Below, in pieces: positions 1 to 7,679 of a DNA stretch of 33,857 nt. Origin of the DNA: Bacteroidales bacterium (GTDB lineage: Bacteria; Bacteroidota; Bacteroidia; Bacteroidales; Azobacteroidaceae); the NCBI GenBank assembly GCA_003851245.1, contig BHEP01000032.1, positions 1 to 33,857 on the forward strand, read 5' to 3'. The notes beneath the pieces are model-generated. The model was not told the origin of the DNA, searched no databases, and worked only from the letters and a program-made list of their open reading frames with translations. A program made the position numbers and the translations under genes. How positions within the stretch are numbered: the stretch's first letter is position 1; each line of letters opens with the position of its first letter.

Positions 1-93
1 ATACTCAATAGCCTTATCATATTCTGCATTTTTAAAAAAACCATTTCCCTCCTCAAAATAGTTGTCCCACTGTTCTTTATCCTTCATTTCCAT
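1..93 (-). CDS. TPR-like protein, N-terminal fragment (runs off the left edge)
   Basis: An open frame starts with ATG at 93 on the minus strand and stays open for 31 codons to the window edge. The peptide contains GNGFFKNAEYDKAIEY, which fits the first helix of a tetratricopeptide repeat (G/A, aromatic, small and A-I-E-Y positions as expected). A second ATG lies two codons later. TPR proteins are general protein-interaction scaffolds, so no specific function can be given. Only the first repeat is visible, so the family call is tentative. Confidence 0.55.
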   Translation of the reverse strand, partial: MEMKDKEQWDNYFEEGNGFFKNAEYDKAIEY

Positions 94-349
94 ATTCGTT
101 TTATTTCAATATATAAATATAAAATTTCATTTTTAGGCCTAATATTTGCTTAATTATCAGCACTTAGGTAAAAACAAAGTAGCATATTTTTAAGCATTTT
201 CTCTAAACAATGTAAAGATATAAAAATAAAGTAATTTTAACGAAAGTGGAGTTTGATTAAGGCGCAAATAGCTATTGATATAACTATATTTAGGGCATGT
301 ATTTCGTTTTTATTGTAGTTATACCTAAGTATTTGTAAAAAAAAGAAAA

Positions 350-604
350 ATGTATAGTGAATTGTACGAACAAACGAACAGTGAAATTATTCGTCATCTG
401 GGGAAGCAATACAGTGAGTACCGCAAACGTATGGGTTTTACTCAAAAGTAGGTTGCCGTGCAGACAGGTCTAAGCATCTTTACTATCAGTTTATTTGAGA
501 ATGGTTCGTCTACAGGTATCACTCTTGCATCGCTGCTCAAGCTGCTGAGGGCGGCTGAGCATCTTGATGAAGTCGAAAAGTTGCTACTCTGCGGCACTGT
601 TTGA
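350..604 (+). pseudogene. hipB: hipB-like antitoxin remnant (Xre-type HTH) with in-frame stop
   Basis: The frame from ATG 350 reads MYSELYEQTNSEIIRHLGKQ and continues as an Xre-type helix-turn-helix (YRKRMGFTQK, then VAVQTGLSIFTISLFENG), the usual layout of HipB antitoxins. A TAG at 449-451 interrupts it between FTQK and VAVQ, where intact relatives have a sense codon. After the stop the same frame continues to TGA at 602 with the expected C-terminal text (LASLLKLLRAAEHLDEVEKL). The following hipA homology begins inside this frame's end, so the normal hipB C-terminus and hipA N-terminus have been deleted. HipB normally represses its operon and neutralises HipA; this copy should not make a full protein. 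Confidence 0.75.
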
Positions 605-782
605 ATATGAGCCCTCATTCTTGTCTAAAGGTCTTGATATTGACCCTATTACAATGCCTATAAACTCCGTACGCAGCCAAGAGCAGATGCCGTGGATGGG
701 CTATAAAGAGAGACTGTATCAAGGATTACCACCTATGATAGCCGACTCTCTACCCGACAAGTGGGGAAACTCGCTTTTTTAT
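594..782 (+). pseudogene. hipA: hipA-like toxin kinase fragment (N-terminal region only)
   Basis: In a different frame from the hipB remnant, about 63 codons read ALFEYEPSFLSKGL, ending in IADSLPDKWGNSLFY. This is the N-terminal part of HipA serine/threonine kinases (FEYDPSFL and NDSLPDGWGN are family hallmarks). The first residues of HipA are missing and homology stops at about 782, after which the frame runs through unrelated sequence to a stop at 837-839. No kinase catalytic core is present, so the fragment cannot be an active toxin. Together with hipB it marks an eroded toxin-antitoxin locus that lost the HipB/HipA junction and most of HipA. Confidence 0.75.
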
Positions 783-830
783 TGTGTAGCAGCTAGTGTT
801 GCAAAATTTGACGCGCAGGCAAAGACACAT

Positions 831-858
831 ACTAGCTAGGGCTGCGACCCCCTAGAAT
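831..858. repeat. Palindromic repeat, copy 1
   Basis: This 28-bp segment contains CTAGGG, a short spacer, then CCCCTAG, forming a small palindrome. Its reverse complement matches 7023-7050 at 24 of 28 positions, with all differences in the central loop. It lies just after the hipA fragment and upstream of the sbcD promoter. Confidence 0.6.
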
Positions 859-909
859 ATATTTGAACAAAGGCGAGGCGTGTAAAACACTAGTCGCCTT
901 TATCACATT

Positions 910-941
910 TTGGCAATTTCATTTGTTTATTGCTAAATTTG
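910..941 (+). promoter_or_regulatory. Promoter of sbcDC (Bacteroidota type)
   Basis: TTG at 910-912 and TAAATTTG at 934-941 are separated by 21 bp, matching the Bacteroidota -33/-7 pattern (TTTG or TTG, about 19-21 bp, TAnnTTTG). Transcription should begin near 948, giving a leader of about 26 nt to ATG 974. This argues against the longer in-frame start at 863. Confidence 0.55.
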
Positions 942-973
942 TGATAATTTTGTTTTTTAAACTTATAGCAATT

Positions 974-2158
974 ATGATCCTCCTCCATACCGCCGATTGG
1001 CATTTAGGGCAAACATTTTTCGATTATGACCGCAAGGCGGAGCATATTTTATTTCTGGCCTGGCTAAAAGAGCAAATTTGCAGCAAGCAAGTTGATACCT
1101 TGCTGATTGCTGGGGATGTGTTCGACAGCCCCAATCCATCTGCTGATTCTCAGAAAATGTATTATCGTTTTCTTCGTGAGGTGACCTCCGAAAACCCCGC
1201 TTTGCAAATAATAATTATTGCAGGAAACCACGATTCTGCAGCACGACTAGAAGCTCCAAATCCCCTTTTAGAAGATATGAACATCAGCGTTAGGGGCGTG
1301 GTGAGGCGCAATAATGAGGGCGAAATTGATTTCAATCACCTGCTTATACCTCTCGCCAAGGGAGGGTATTGCTTGGCTGTGCCTTACCTGCGACAAGGCG
1401 ACTATCCCGATGCAGAGACCTATGCACAGGGAGTACAAAAAATGTATGAGGCTGTTTATGAGGTTGTAAAAGATAAGCAACAGCCCATAATCGCAATGGG
1501 ACACCTGCAAGCTACAGGCTCAGAGATTTCGGAGAATGATCGTTCGGAGCGCACTATTATTGGAGGATTGGAGAGTATTTCTCCCGATTCTTTTGCTAGT
1601 GCAATTGCCTACACCGCACTGGGGCATTTGCATCGTGCGCAGAGAGTTTCGGGGCGTGAGAATGTTAGATATTCGGGCTCACCACTGCCCATGTCGTTTG
1701 CCGAAAAAAACAACCGGCAAGGAGTCGTTCTTGTAGAAATAGGCGATACTACGAAAATTGAACGCATTGAGTTTGATGTGCCTGTAAAATTGTGGAGCAT
1801 ACCATCCCAGCCTATGCCACTAAGTGATGTGCTGGATGCTATAGCCAAACTCCCCGACGGAGAAATTGCAGAGAACTCCCCATTTCTTGAAATAAGAATT
1901 TTAATTACTGAGCCTGAGCCTTCCCTGAGACATCAGATAGAGATGGCACTGAAAACAAAATCTGTGCGCCTGGCACGAATTGCAAGCATAGTTCCCCAAA
2001 GAGAAAACGACACCAAAATAATAACTTATGAAGACTTGCAAGAGATAAATCCTATGGATATGGCGACAGATATTTTTTGTCGCCGATATGGTGGTGAAGA
2101 TATACCTAAAGAAATGAAAAATATGCTGCAAGGCGTAATACAGGAGCTTGAGCGATGA
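974..2158 (+). CDS. sbcD: Exonuclease SbcD (Mre11-type nuclease subunit)
   Basis: A 394-residue protein beginning MILLHTADWHLG. It is the calcineurin-like metallophosphoesterase subunit of the SbcCD complex, which cleaves hairpins and processes blocked DNA ends. The metal-binding motifs are visible in order: D8-x-H10, GD48VFD, GN85H86D, then GHLQ and GHLH in the second half, followed by the SbcD C-terminal domain. An in-frame extension to 863 exists, but it encodes a hydrophobic 37-residue leader with no family counterpart and lies upstream of the predicted transcription start. The stop overlaps the sbcC start by 4 bp, so the two subunits are probably translationally coupled. Confidence 0.95.
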   Translation: MILLHTADWHLGQTFFDYDRKAEHILFLAWLKEQICSKQVDTLLIAGDVFDSPNPSADSQKMYYRFLREVTSENPALQIIIIAGNHDSAARLEAPNPLLEDMNISVRGVVRRNNEGEIDFNHLLIPLAKGGYCLAVPYLRQGDYPDAETYAQGVQKMYEAVYEVVKDKQQPIIAMGHLQATGSEISENDRSERTIIGGLESISPDSFASAIAYTALGHLHRAQRVSGRENVRYSGSPLPMSFAEKNNRQGVVLVEIGDTTKIERIEFDVPVKLWSIPSQPMPLSDVLDAIAKLPDGEIAENSPFLEIRILITEPEPSLRHQIEMALKTKSVRLARIASIVPQRENDTKIITYEDLQEINPMDMATDIFCRRYGGEDIPKEMKNMLQGVIQELER

Positions 2159-5100
2159 GAATATTAGCGATAAGAGGAAAAAATCTTGCCTCATTGGAGG
2201 GCGAGTTCACTATAGATTTCACTGCCGAGCCATTGAAATCGGCAGGCATTTTTGCCATTACAGGAAGCACCGGTTCGGGCAAATCTACACTGCTAGATGC
2301 CTTGTGCCTAGCTCTATTTGACGAGACTCCTCGCTCAAATAAGGCTTCAGAAAACATAAAAATACAGGATGTCAAAGACAAGTTTATTAGTCAGAAAGAT
2401 AGCCGCAATATTCTCCGACGTGGCGCCAGCGATGCCTATGCTGAGGTTGATTTTGTGTCATTGGGTGGCGATATATTTCGTTCGCGATGGAGCCTTAGGC
2501 GTTCTCGAGATAAGGCAGATGGCTCCTTACAAAATTCCGAGCTTAGACTCACCAAAATAGCTACTAATGTGGAAGTGCAGGGGCGAAAGACAGAGCTACT
2601 GGCAAAAATTGTCGAGCTTATAGGTCTCTCTTTCGACCAGTTTACACGTGCGGTGCTACTGGCTCAAGGCGATTTTGCAACATTCCTCAAAGCTAGCCAA
2701 AAAGAGAAAGCTGAATTGTTGGAAAAATTGACGGGAACGGATATATACTCTCGAATATCGACATCGATTTTTGAAAAATCTAAAAATGCAGAGCTCGAAT
2801 TAAAATTGATTAAAGAGCGTATCAAAGATATTGAACTCCTCTCCGAAGACGATGTAGAGGCGCTTGAGATAGAGAAGCAGGCTGTAGTGCAAGAAATAGA
2901 ATCGCTTAAAAATGAGCTTACTATACTGCTGGCTAAAATTAAATGGATTGCTGACGAAGAGGCATTAAGTAAAAATATAAAACAAGCAGAGCAGGTTTTA
3001 AGTAAGGCGCAAACGGCTATCGAGGAAGCCAAACCTCGATACCATTATATTAGTCAGATAGATAGCGTGCAGGAGATTAGGGACAATTTTGCGGAGCTAA
3101 AAAATGTATACAAACAACTTGAGGAAAATAAAACCAATTTAGCCACTCAAGTAGCTGGGCGCGATGCCAATTCGATATTGCTAAAGCAGGCCGTGGCAAA
3201 TTTTACTGATAGCGAAACTCAACAAAAGGAGGCTGGCGAAGCATTTGCCAAGATTGAGCCTCAAATAAAGCAAGCTAGGGACTTAGATACTCGCATTATT
3301 GGGGCTGAAACAAATGATAATGAAGCCCAAAAAGAACACAATCAAGCCCTTGAAGCAAAAGACAAGGTAGTAAAATCTATTGAAAATGCTCAAAAATCGC
3401 TAGATCTGGCAGCAGAGACCATTGTAGGTATAAATGCCTGGTTTGACCAAAATAAGCAATACCAAGAAATCGTTCCACGAATTGATTTGATCCTAAACTT
3501 ACTGGAGGATGCCTATGCAGCAAATGAGCAGGCTGAGGTCAATGGAAAAACATTGGCCCAGTCGAAAGCTATATCTGATAGCGATGCAATAAAACTTACG
3601 GAATTAACCAAAGAGGCTGAGCATTTGAACACCCTGCTACCTGCAGAAATTGCTGAGCTGAGAGCTAAGCTGAAAGATGGAGTGCCTTGTGCTGTTTGTG
3701 GCAGTATTCACCATACGGTAAGTAGCACAATAAAGGACGAAAGCCTGGAAGAAAAAGAGCTCAACAATGCTAAAAAAGATGTAGCCAATAGAATAGCAAT
3801 ACTTAGCCAGCACGTTGAAACGCGAAAGGACGAAAATATTCGCTTGCAATCAGCACTGGAGGCTTATGCAAAGCAATATAAAAAGGCAATGAGCAAACTT
3901 GGCGATTATCTTGCTCCTGTGCCCTCATGGCAAGAGATGTTTGAGAAAGATGTGCTGCACAATATACTCAAAGATATTGCCCAAACATGGAATAAACATA
4001 CAGAGACACAAAACACTATCAAAGAGAAAGTTGCCAGCATAAAAACAAGGATAGAATCTGAACAACAAAGCCTTGCTGAGGCTGATAAAATGTTGAGTGC
4101 TAAAGAACAAAAAAAATCAAGAACTACCAGTGAATTAGAAACACTGCAAAAAGAAAGGGCCTTATTGCTAGAAGGGAAGAATGCCGATGAGATTGAAAAA
4201 ATATATGCCGACAAGAGGGAAAAACTAAGGGATAATCTTGAGAAACTGACAAAATCAAGAAGCTCTTTTTCTGCCATAGGCGATAAATATTCGGGAGTAA
4301 TTGCCCAAATAGAAGAGGAAATAAGCAAGCTATCAAAGCATTATGCGGCTCTTTATAAAAATGTTGATGCGTGGATTTTATCCAAAAATGGCACAATAAC
4401 AATGGCACAATTATCCGACTTATTCTCAAAAAATAGTGCCTGGCTTATGGCTGAAAGAAACCTGCTAAATAGCTTGCACCAGAATAAAACTACTGCCGTA
4501 GCTACACTCAGTGAGAGAAATAAGCATCTTGAAAATCATTGCAAGGTACAAGTCAAGCCATTGGAAAACGAGACTAAAGAAAGCTTGCAAGCAATTTTTA
4601 CTGAAAGGAGTGGACATATAGAACAAAAAACTACTAGAAATACCGAAATTGATATGCTATTTGCCAATCACAACAAAGGCAAGGAGCGGATAAAATTATT
4701 TGAGAAAAAAATTGACGAAAAAAATTCTCTCTCCGACAATTGGAAGAAGTTGAGTGATATGTTTGGTTCCGCCGACGGCTCAAAATTCAAGGTCTTGGCG
4801 CAGGGCTATACGCTGGAAGTGCTATTAAGGTATGCCAACAAACACCTTAAAGAACTATCTAGGCGATATGAACTTCAACGTATTCCCGATACATTGGCAT
4901 TGCAAGTTATTGACTTAGATATGCTAGGAGAAATACGCTCGGTACACTCACTATCGGGAGGCGAATCGTTTTTAATTTCCCTGGCTTTGGCATTGGGACT
5001 ATCATCCCTCTCGTCCAAGCGCATGAAAGTAGAGTCGCTATTTATTGACGAGGGCTTTGGATCTCTTGACATCGACACATTGCGAGTGGCGATGGATGCT

Positions 5101-5238
5101 CTCGAACGACTGCAAACACAGGGACGTAAAATAGGAGTCATCTCGCACGTTGCCGAAATGACAGAGCGAATTGCTACTCAGATTAGAGTAGTTAAGACAG
5201 TTAATGGGCGAAGTAGCGTTGAGGTTGTTAGTTTGTGA
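2155..5238 (+). CDS. sbcC: Exonuclease SbcC (Rad50-type ATPase subunit)
   Basis: A 1027-residue SMC-like ATPase, the partner of SbcD. The N-terminal Walker A is G37STGSGKST45, followed by long charged coiled-coil arms. The zinc hook at the apex is C512-A-V-C515, where two SbcC molecules dimerise. The C-terminal half has the ABC signature LSGGE at 933-937 and Walker B LFIDEG at 962-967. Length and order match the family. It overlaps sbcD by 4 bp (ATGA). Its stop codon is immediately followed by the stop codon of the opposite-strand AAA gene, with no intergenic base and no visible terminator. Confidence 0.96.
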   Translation: MRILAIRGKNLASLEGEFTIDFTAEPLKSAGIFAITGSTGSGKSTLLDALCLALFDETPRSNKASENIKIQDVKDKFISQKDSRNILRRGASDAYAEVDFVSLGGDIFRSRWSLRRSRDKADGSLQNSELRLTKIATNVEVQGRKTELLAKIVELIGLSFDQFTRAVLLAQGDFATFLKASQKEKAELLEKLTGTDIYSRISTSIFEKSKNAELELKLIKERIKDIELLSEDDVEALEIEKQAVVQEIESLKNELTILLAKIKWIADEEALSKNIKQAEQVLSKAQTAIEEAKPRYHYISQIDSVQEIRDNFAELKNVYKQLEENKTNLATQVAGRDANSILLKQAVANFTDSETQQKEAGEAFAKIEPQIKQARDLDTRIIGAETNDNEAQKEHNQALEAKDKVVKSIENAQKSLDLAAETIVGINAWFDQNKQYQEIVPRIDLILNLLEDAYAANEQAEVNGKTLAQSKAISDSDAIKLTELTKEAEHLNTLLPAEIAELRAKLKDGVPCAVCGSIHHTVSSTIKDESLEEKELNNAKKDVANRIAILSQHVETRKDENIRLQSALEAYAKQYKKAMSKLGDYLAPVPSWQEMFEKDVLHNILKDIAQTWNKHTETQNTIKEKVASIKTRIESEQQSLAEADKMLSAKEQKKSRTTSELETLQKERALLLEGKNADEIEKIYADKREKLRDNLEKLTKSRSSFSAIGDKYSGVIAQIEEEISKLSKHYAALYKNVDAWILSKNGTITMAQLSDLFSKNSAWLMAERNLLNSLHQNKTTAVATLSERNKHLENHCKVQVKPLENETKESLQAIFTERSGHIEQKTTRNTEIDMLFANHNKGKERIKLFEKKIDEKNSLSDNWKKLSDMFGSADGSKFKVLAQGYTLEVLLRYANKHLKELSRRYELQRIPDTLALQVIDLDMLGEIRSVHSLSGGESFLISLALALGLSSLSSKRMKVESLFIDEGFGSLDIDTLRVAMDALERLQTQGRKIGVISHVAEMTERIATQIRVVKTVNGRSSVEVVSL

Positions 5239-6996
5239 TTACTCTTGGGGAGGCGGCAGCTCAAAGCTATCTATCACCTCCCATCCCTTCATTATCACGC
5301 CTACCAATCTCAATTGAGTGCTGCCTAATGATGCTCCCACCTTGGGGTCGGCAGCATATCGGCGTAGCTGCTCGCTGGCATCACTACGCATTTTGGTAAT
5401 ATCTATATCTTTAGCATCTCTTTTGAGGTATTTTATTTCCACAATATAGCTGTAAAGCATCTCGGGATGAAGGTATACATTGGGCTGAAAATAAAAATCG
5501 GCATAGCCTTTAGCCATCTCATATTCTGGATATATGATGTAGTGATTTGTCTGGCTCATGTGTGCCAGCATAAAGCCCTTTACGTGGGCTTCGCCTTCGA
5601 TAAATTCGCGAACTACACTGGCATCGCCAAGACGCTTGCCAAAGAGCTCAAACACAGGCTTCCACTCTCCTTGGTATGCCATATTTTCCATCACCTCTTC
5701 GATGTCGTCAATGTCTATGGACTTGTCAAATCGGCCTTTATAGCCTTCTATCAAATAGCGAAACAGCTGATCGCGGACTACCAGATTGGGGACGCGCAAA
5801 ACTACCTTGCCCCTAAAGGTGCCGGCAATGCTGAGCAGTCCAAAATAAAAAAGCAGCGATTTGAAGTTGGAGGTGTCGGTAAGTTCTTCGGCAGGAAAGG
5901 CTCTCTTTATTGCCGTGATGGTCTGCCCAGTTTCTGCAAGCTCCTGAATGACGGAGAAGTTCTTGCCCAAGGCGGCATCTAGCTTTACCAATCTGTTGAG
6001 CTGGTTGTAGTCGGTCTTGATGTTGTGGTCTATCATTTCTTGCAATACTATTTCGCCGGAACTAAAATAAGCATTAAGATAATATAGCACCATATCCGAA
6101 TTGTACATATTGTTGCCTATGCACTCTTCGGCAAAACAATAGTTGTTGTACCAGGGTCTTATGGTCTCAATAATCTCTTCTACCGTATGCGGCATCTTTC
6201 CCTGTGCCTTAAAATAGTCGAGCATGGTTCGCAATTCTTGTTCGCTAAAACCTATAATGTCGTTGAATTGAGGTTCTAATGTCACATTGCTTCCTATATT
6301 GAACCCACTGGTGAGGTCGTCCATCGTGAGGGGCGAAACGCCTGTTATAAACATGCGCTGCACGGCAGCGGCATTGCCTGTGGTCATTCCTTTTAATACA
6401 GAAAAGAAGGAGCGATAAAATCCTGCGCCATGGGTCATGTCGTTGTATAGCTTCTTGCCATGCGAGGCAAGAATGGTGCTGGTAAATTTATCGTATTCGT
6501 CGATAAGGATGTAGATGGAAAGGTTGTTGTACGAAGCCGAATGGGCGAGGTATTGAAGCTGAGCACCCACACTAAGCCGTTTATGGTACTCTTCTCTAAA
6601 ATTGGTAGAAAAAAGATGCGCATAATTATCAACAAAAATATTACATTGTTCTGTGCAATGTTCTTCGAAAGAGGTTTTCACCACTTTAGGGTCTGCATCT
6701 ATCAATGAGAAGTTGAAACTTAAAATAAGGTATTTACCCCTGTCTTTGGTGGGCTTATTGAAAATATATTGATTGCCAAAGAGCTCCTCAAAGCGATCTG
6801 CATAATTGATGTCGTAGTAAGCCGCCAGCATGGAAAGAAGCAGGCTCTTGCCGAAGCGTCGGGGGCGAATGAGGAAGAGAAAACTGGGTGACTGCTCTAT
6901 CTTCTCAATATACATAGTCTTATCTACATAATAGTAGCTTTCGTTGACTACTCGCTCATAATCGCTGATGCCGTAGGGAATTTGCTTTGTTATCAT
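5239..6996 (-). CDS. AAA-ATPase-like protein with C-terminal PD-(D/E)XK nuclease domain
   Basis: A 585-residue protein of the AAA-ATPase-like/DUF1703 (PD-(D/E)XK nuclease superfamily) type. The N-terminus reads IPYGISDYERV and then YYYVDKT, followed by the P-loop RPRRFGKS at 44-51. An acidic LIDEYDKF segment fits Walker B. Near the C-terminus GYAD500FYF and VE520IK522Y match the D...ExK catalytic arrangement of the nuclease fold. Such proteins are present in many copies in Bacteroidota genomes and their cellular role is not established; mobile or defence roles have been suggested for relatives but nothing here proves one. It converges on sbcC with zero spacing. A TAACTTTG element on the minus strand at 7113-7120 could be its promoter. 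Confidence 0.88.
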   Translation of the reverse strand: MITKQIPYGISDYERVVNESYYYVDKTMYIEKIEQSPSFLFLIRPRRFGKSLLLSMLAAYYDINYADRFEELFGNQYIFNKPTKDRGKYLILSFNFSLIDADPKVVKTSFEEHCTEQCNIFVDNYAHLFSTNFREEYHKRLSVGAQLQYLAHSASYNNLSIYILIDEYDKFTSTILASHGKKLYNDMTHGAGFYRSFFSVLKGMTTGNAAAVQRMFITGVSPLTMDDLTSGFNIGSNVTLEPQFNDIIGFSEQELRTMLDYFKAQGKMPHTVEEIIETIRPWYNNYCFAEECIGNNMYNSDMVLYYLNAYFSSGEIVLQEMIDHNIKTDYNQLNRLVKLDAALGKNFSVIQELAETGQTITAIKRAFPAEELTDTSNFKSLLFYFGLLSIAGTFRGKVVLRVPNLVVRDQLFRYLIEGYKGRFDKSIDIDDIEEVMENMAYQGEWKPVFELFGKRLGDASVVREFIEGEAHVKGFMLAHMSQTNHYIIYPEYEMAKGYADFYFQPNVYLHPEMLYSYIVEIKYLKRDAKDIDITKMRSDASEQLRRYAADPKVGASLGSTQLRLVGVIMKGWEVIDSFELPPPQE

Positions 6997-7022
6997 CGCA
7001 TTAAAAATAAATAATTAAAATT

Positions 7023-7074
7023 ATTCTAGGGGTTTACACCCCTAGCTAGTACGTATCGCCCCTTTGGGGCTTTT
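7023..7074. repeat. Palindromic repeat copy 2 plus adjacent GC hairpin
   Basis: 7023-7050 is the inverted counterpart of 831-858 (24/28 after reverse complement) and contains the CTAGGGG/CCCCTAG palindrome. A second hairpin, GCCCC-TTT-GGGGC at 7058-7070 followed by TTTT, lies right after it. The pair sits upstream of both divergent genes rather than after a gene end, so a simple terminator role is not obvious. In the AAA transcript it would lie in the 5' leader. Confidence 0.55.
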
Positions 7075-7153
7075 AGCAAAAGTTTTATGCTCAATTGCAG
7101 CCTACCATCTTACAAAGTTACACAAAATAATTGACAATTCACATTTCAAAATC

Positions 7154-7184
7154 TTGTTATTAACAAAAAATACATGTACCTTTG
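7154..7184 (+). promoter_or_regulatory. Promoter of the metal-efflux operon
   Basis: TTG at 7154-7156 and TACCTTTG at 7177-7184 with a 20-bp spacer are a near-ideal Bacteroidota promoter. The predicted transcription start is about 7190, at the likely ATG 7189. The transcript would thus be leaderless or begin translation further in. The upstream in-frame ATG at 7174 lies inside the promoter and is unlikely to be used. Confidence 0.6.
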
Positions 7185-7188
7185 CAAG

Positions 7189-7611
7189 ATGAATGCAGGT
7201 AAATTTATTACCATATTTATTCTTGCCATAGTCAACAGCCTACTGTTGGTGCATACCATATTGCACCACCACCAATTAGAAACCTGCCTATTCTCTACAA
7301 AGACATGTGAAACATACGAAAACACGTGCCATAAAACCGAATGCAGCAGCGAAAATACGGGGCAGCGCAAATGCAAAGACATAGAAAGCTGTTTAGTAAA
7401 CGACTTTCTGATCAAACGCAGCCAAATTAATAAAGAATATTCAAATAAATTTGAACCCCTGCCTGTCACCATTTGTGCATGTCATACGCTTGTACCTAAA
7501 GCTCCTAAGCTGGGCTTAGCATCCAAGCAACACTGGCTTGCAACAAACAAATACACCTCTCTCCTAAGGCAATCTTTTGGCTTGCGCGCTCCTCCCCATT
7601 TTCATTTGTAA
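7189..7611 (+). CDS. Small secreted His/Cys-rich protein heading the metal-efflux operon
   Basis: A protein of about 140 residues starting MNAGKFITIFILAIVNSLLL, a signal peptide or membrane anchor. It continues with a HHHQ cluster and a Cys-rich stretch (ETCLF, KTCETYENTCHKTEC, RKCKD, ESC) and ends in LRAPPHFHL. The spaced His and Cys residues would suit metal binding. Its place directly behind the operon promoter and before the adaptor gene suggests a periplasmic accessory or sensor of the metal pump; this is inferred from position and composition. I do not recognise a named family with certainty. A start five codons upstream (7174) is open but lies in the promoter. Confidence 0.7.
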   Translation: MNAGKFITIFILAIVNSLLLVHTILHHHQLETCLFSTKTCETYENTCHKTECSSENTGQRKCKDIESCLVNDFLIKRSQINKEYSNKFEPLPVTICACHTLVPKAPKLGLASKQHWLATNKYTSLLRQSFGLRAPPHFHL

Positions 7612-7679
7612 GAAGATAGACCAAAACCATTTGTCGGCAATATACAGTCGACTAATAAAATAACAAATGAAATTATATA

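Noticed and set aside
863..973. In-frame N-terminal extension of SbcD
   Set aside because: It adds a hydrophobic leader absent from the family and lies partly upstream of a good promoter; ATG 974 begins exactly at the conserved MILLHTADWHLG.
5467..5982. Open frame antisense to the AAA/PD-(D/E)XK gene
   Set aside because: A shadow of the real gene; no promoter, domain or independent support.
350..6996. A defence island made of hipBA, sbcDC and the AAA nuclease
   Set aside because: hipBA is broken, sbcDC is a housekeeping repair pair, and the AAA protein family has no proven defence role; adjacency alone is not enough.
7058..7074. GC hairpin followed by T-run as a terminator
   Set aside because: It is not at the end of any gene and lies in the upstream region of two divergent genes; it fits better as part of a repeat element.
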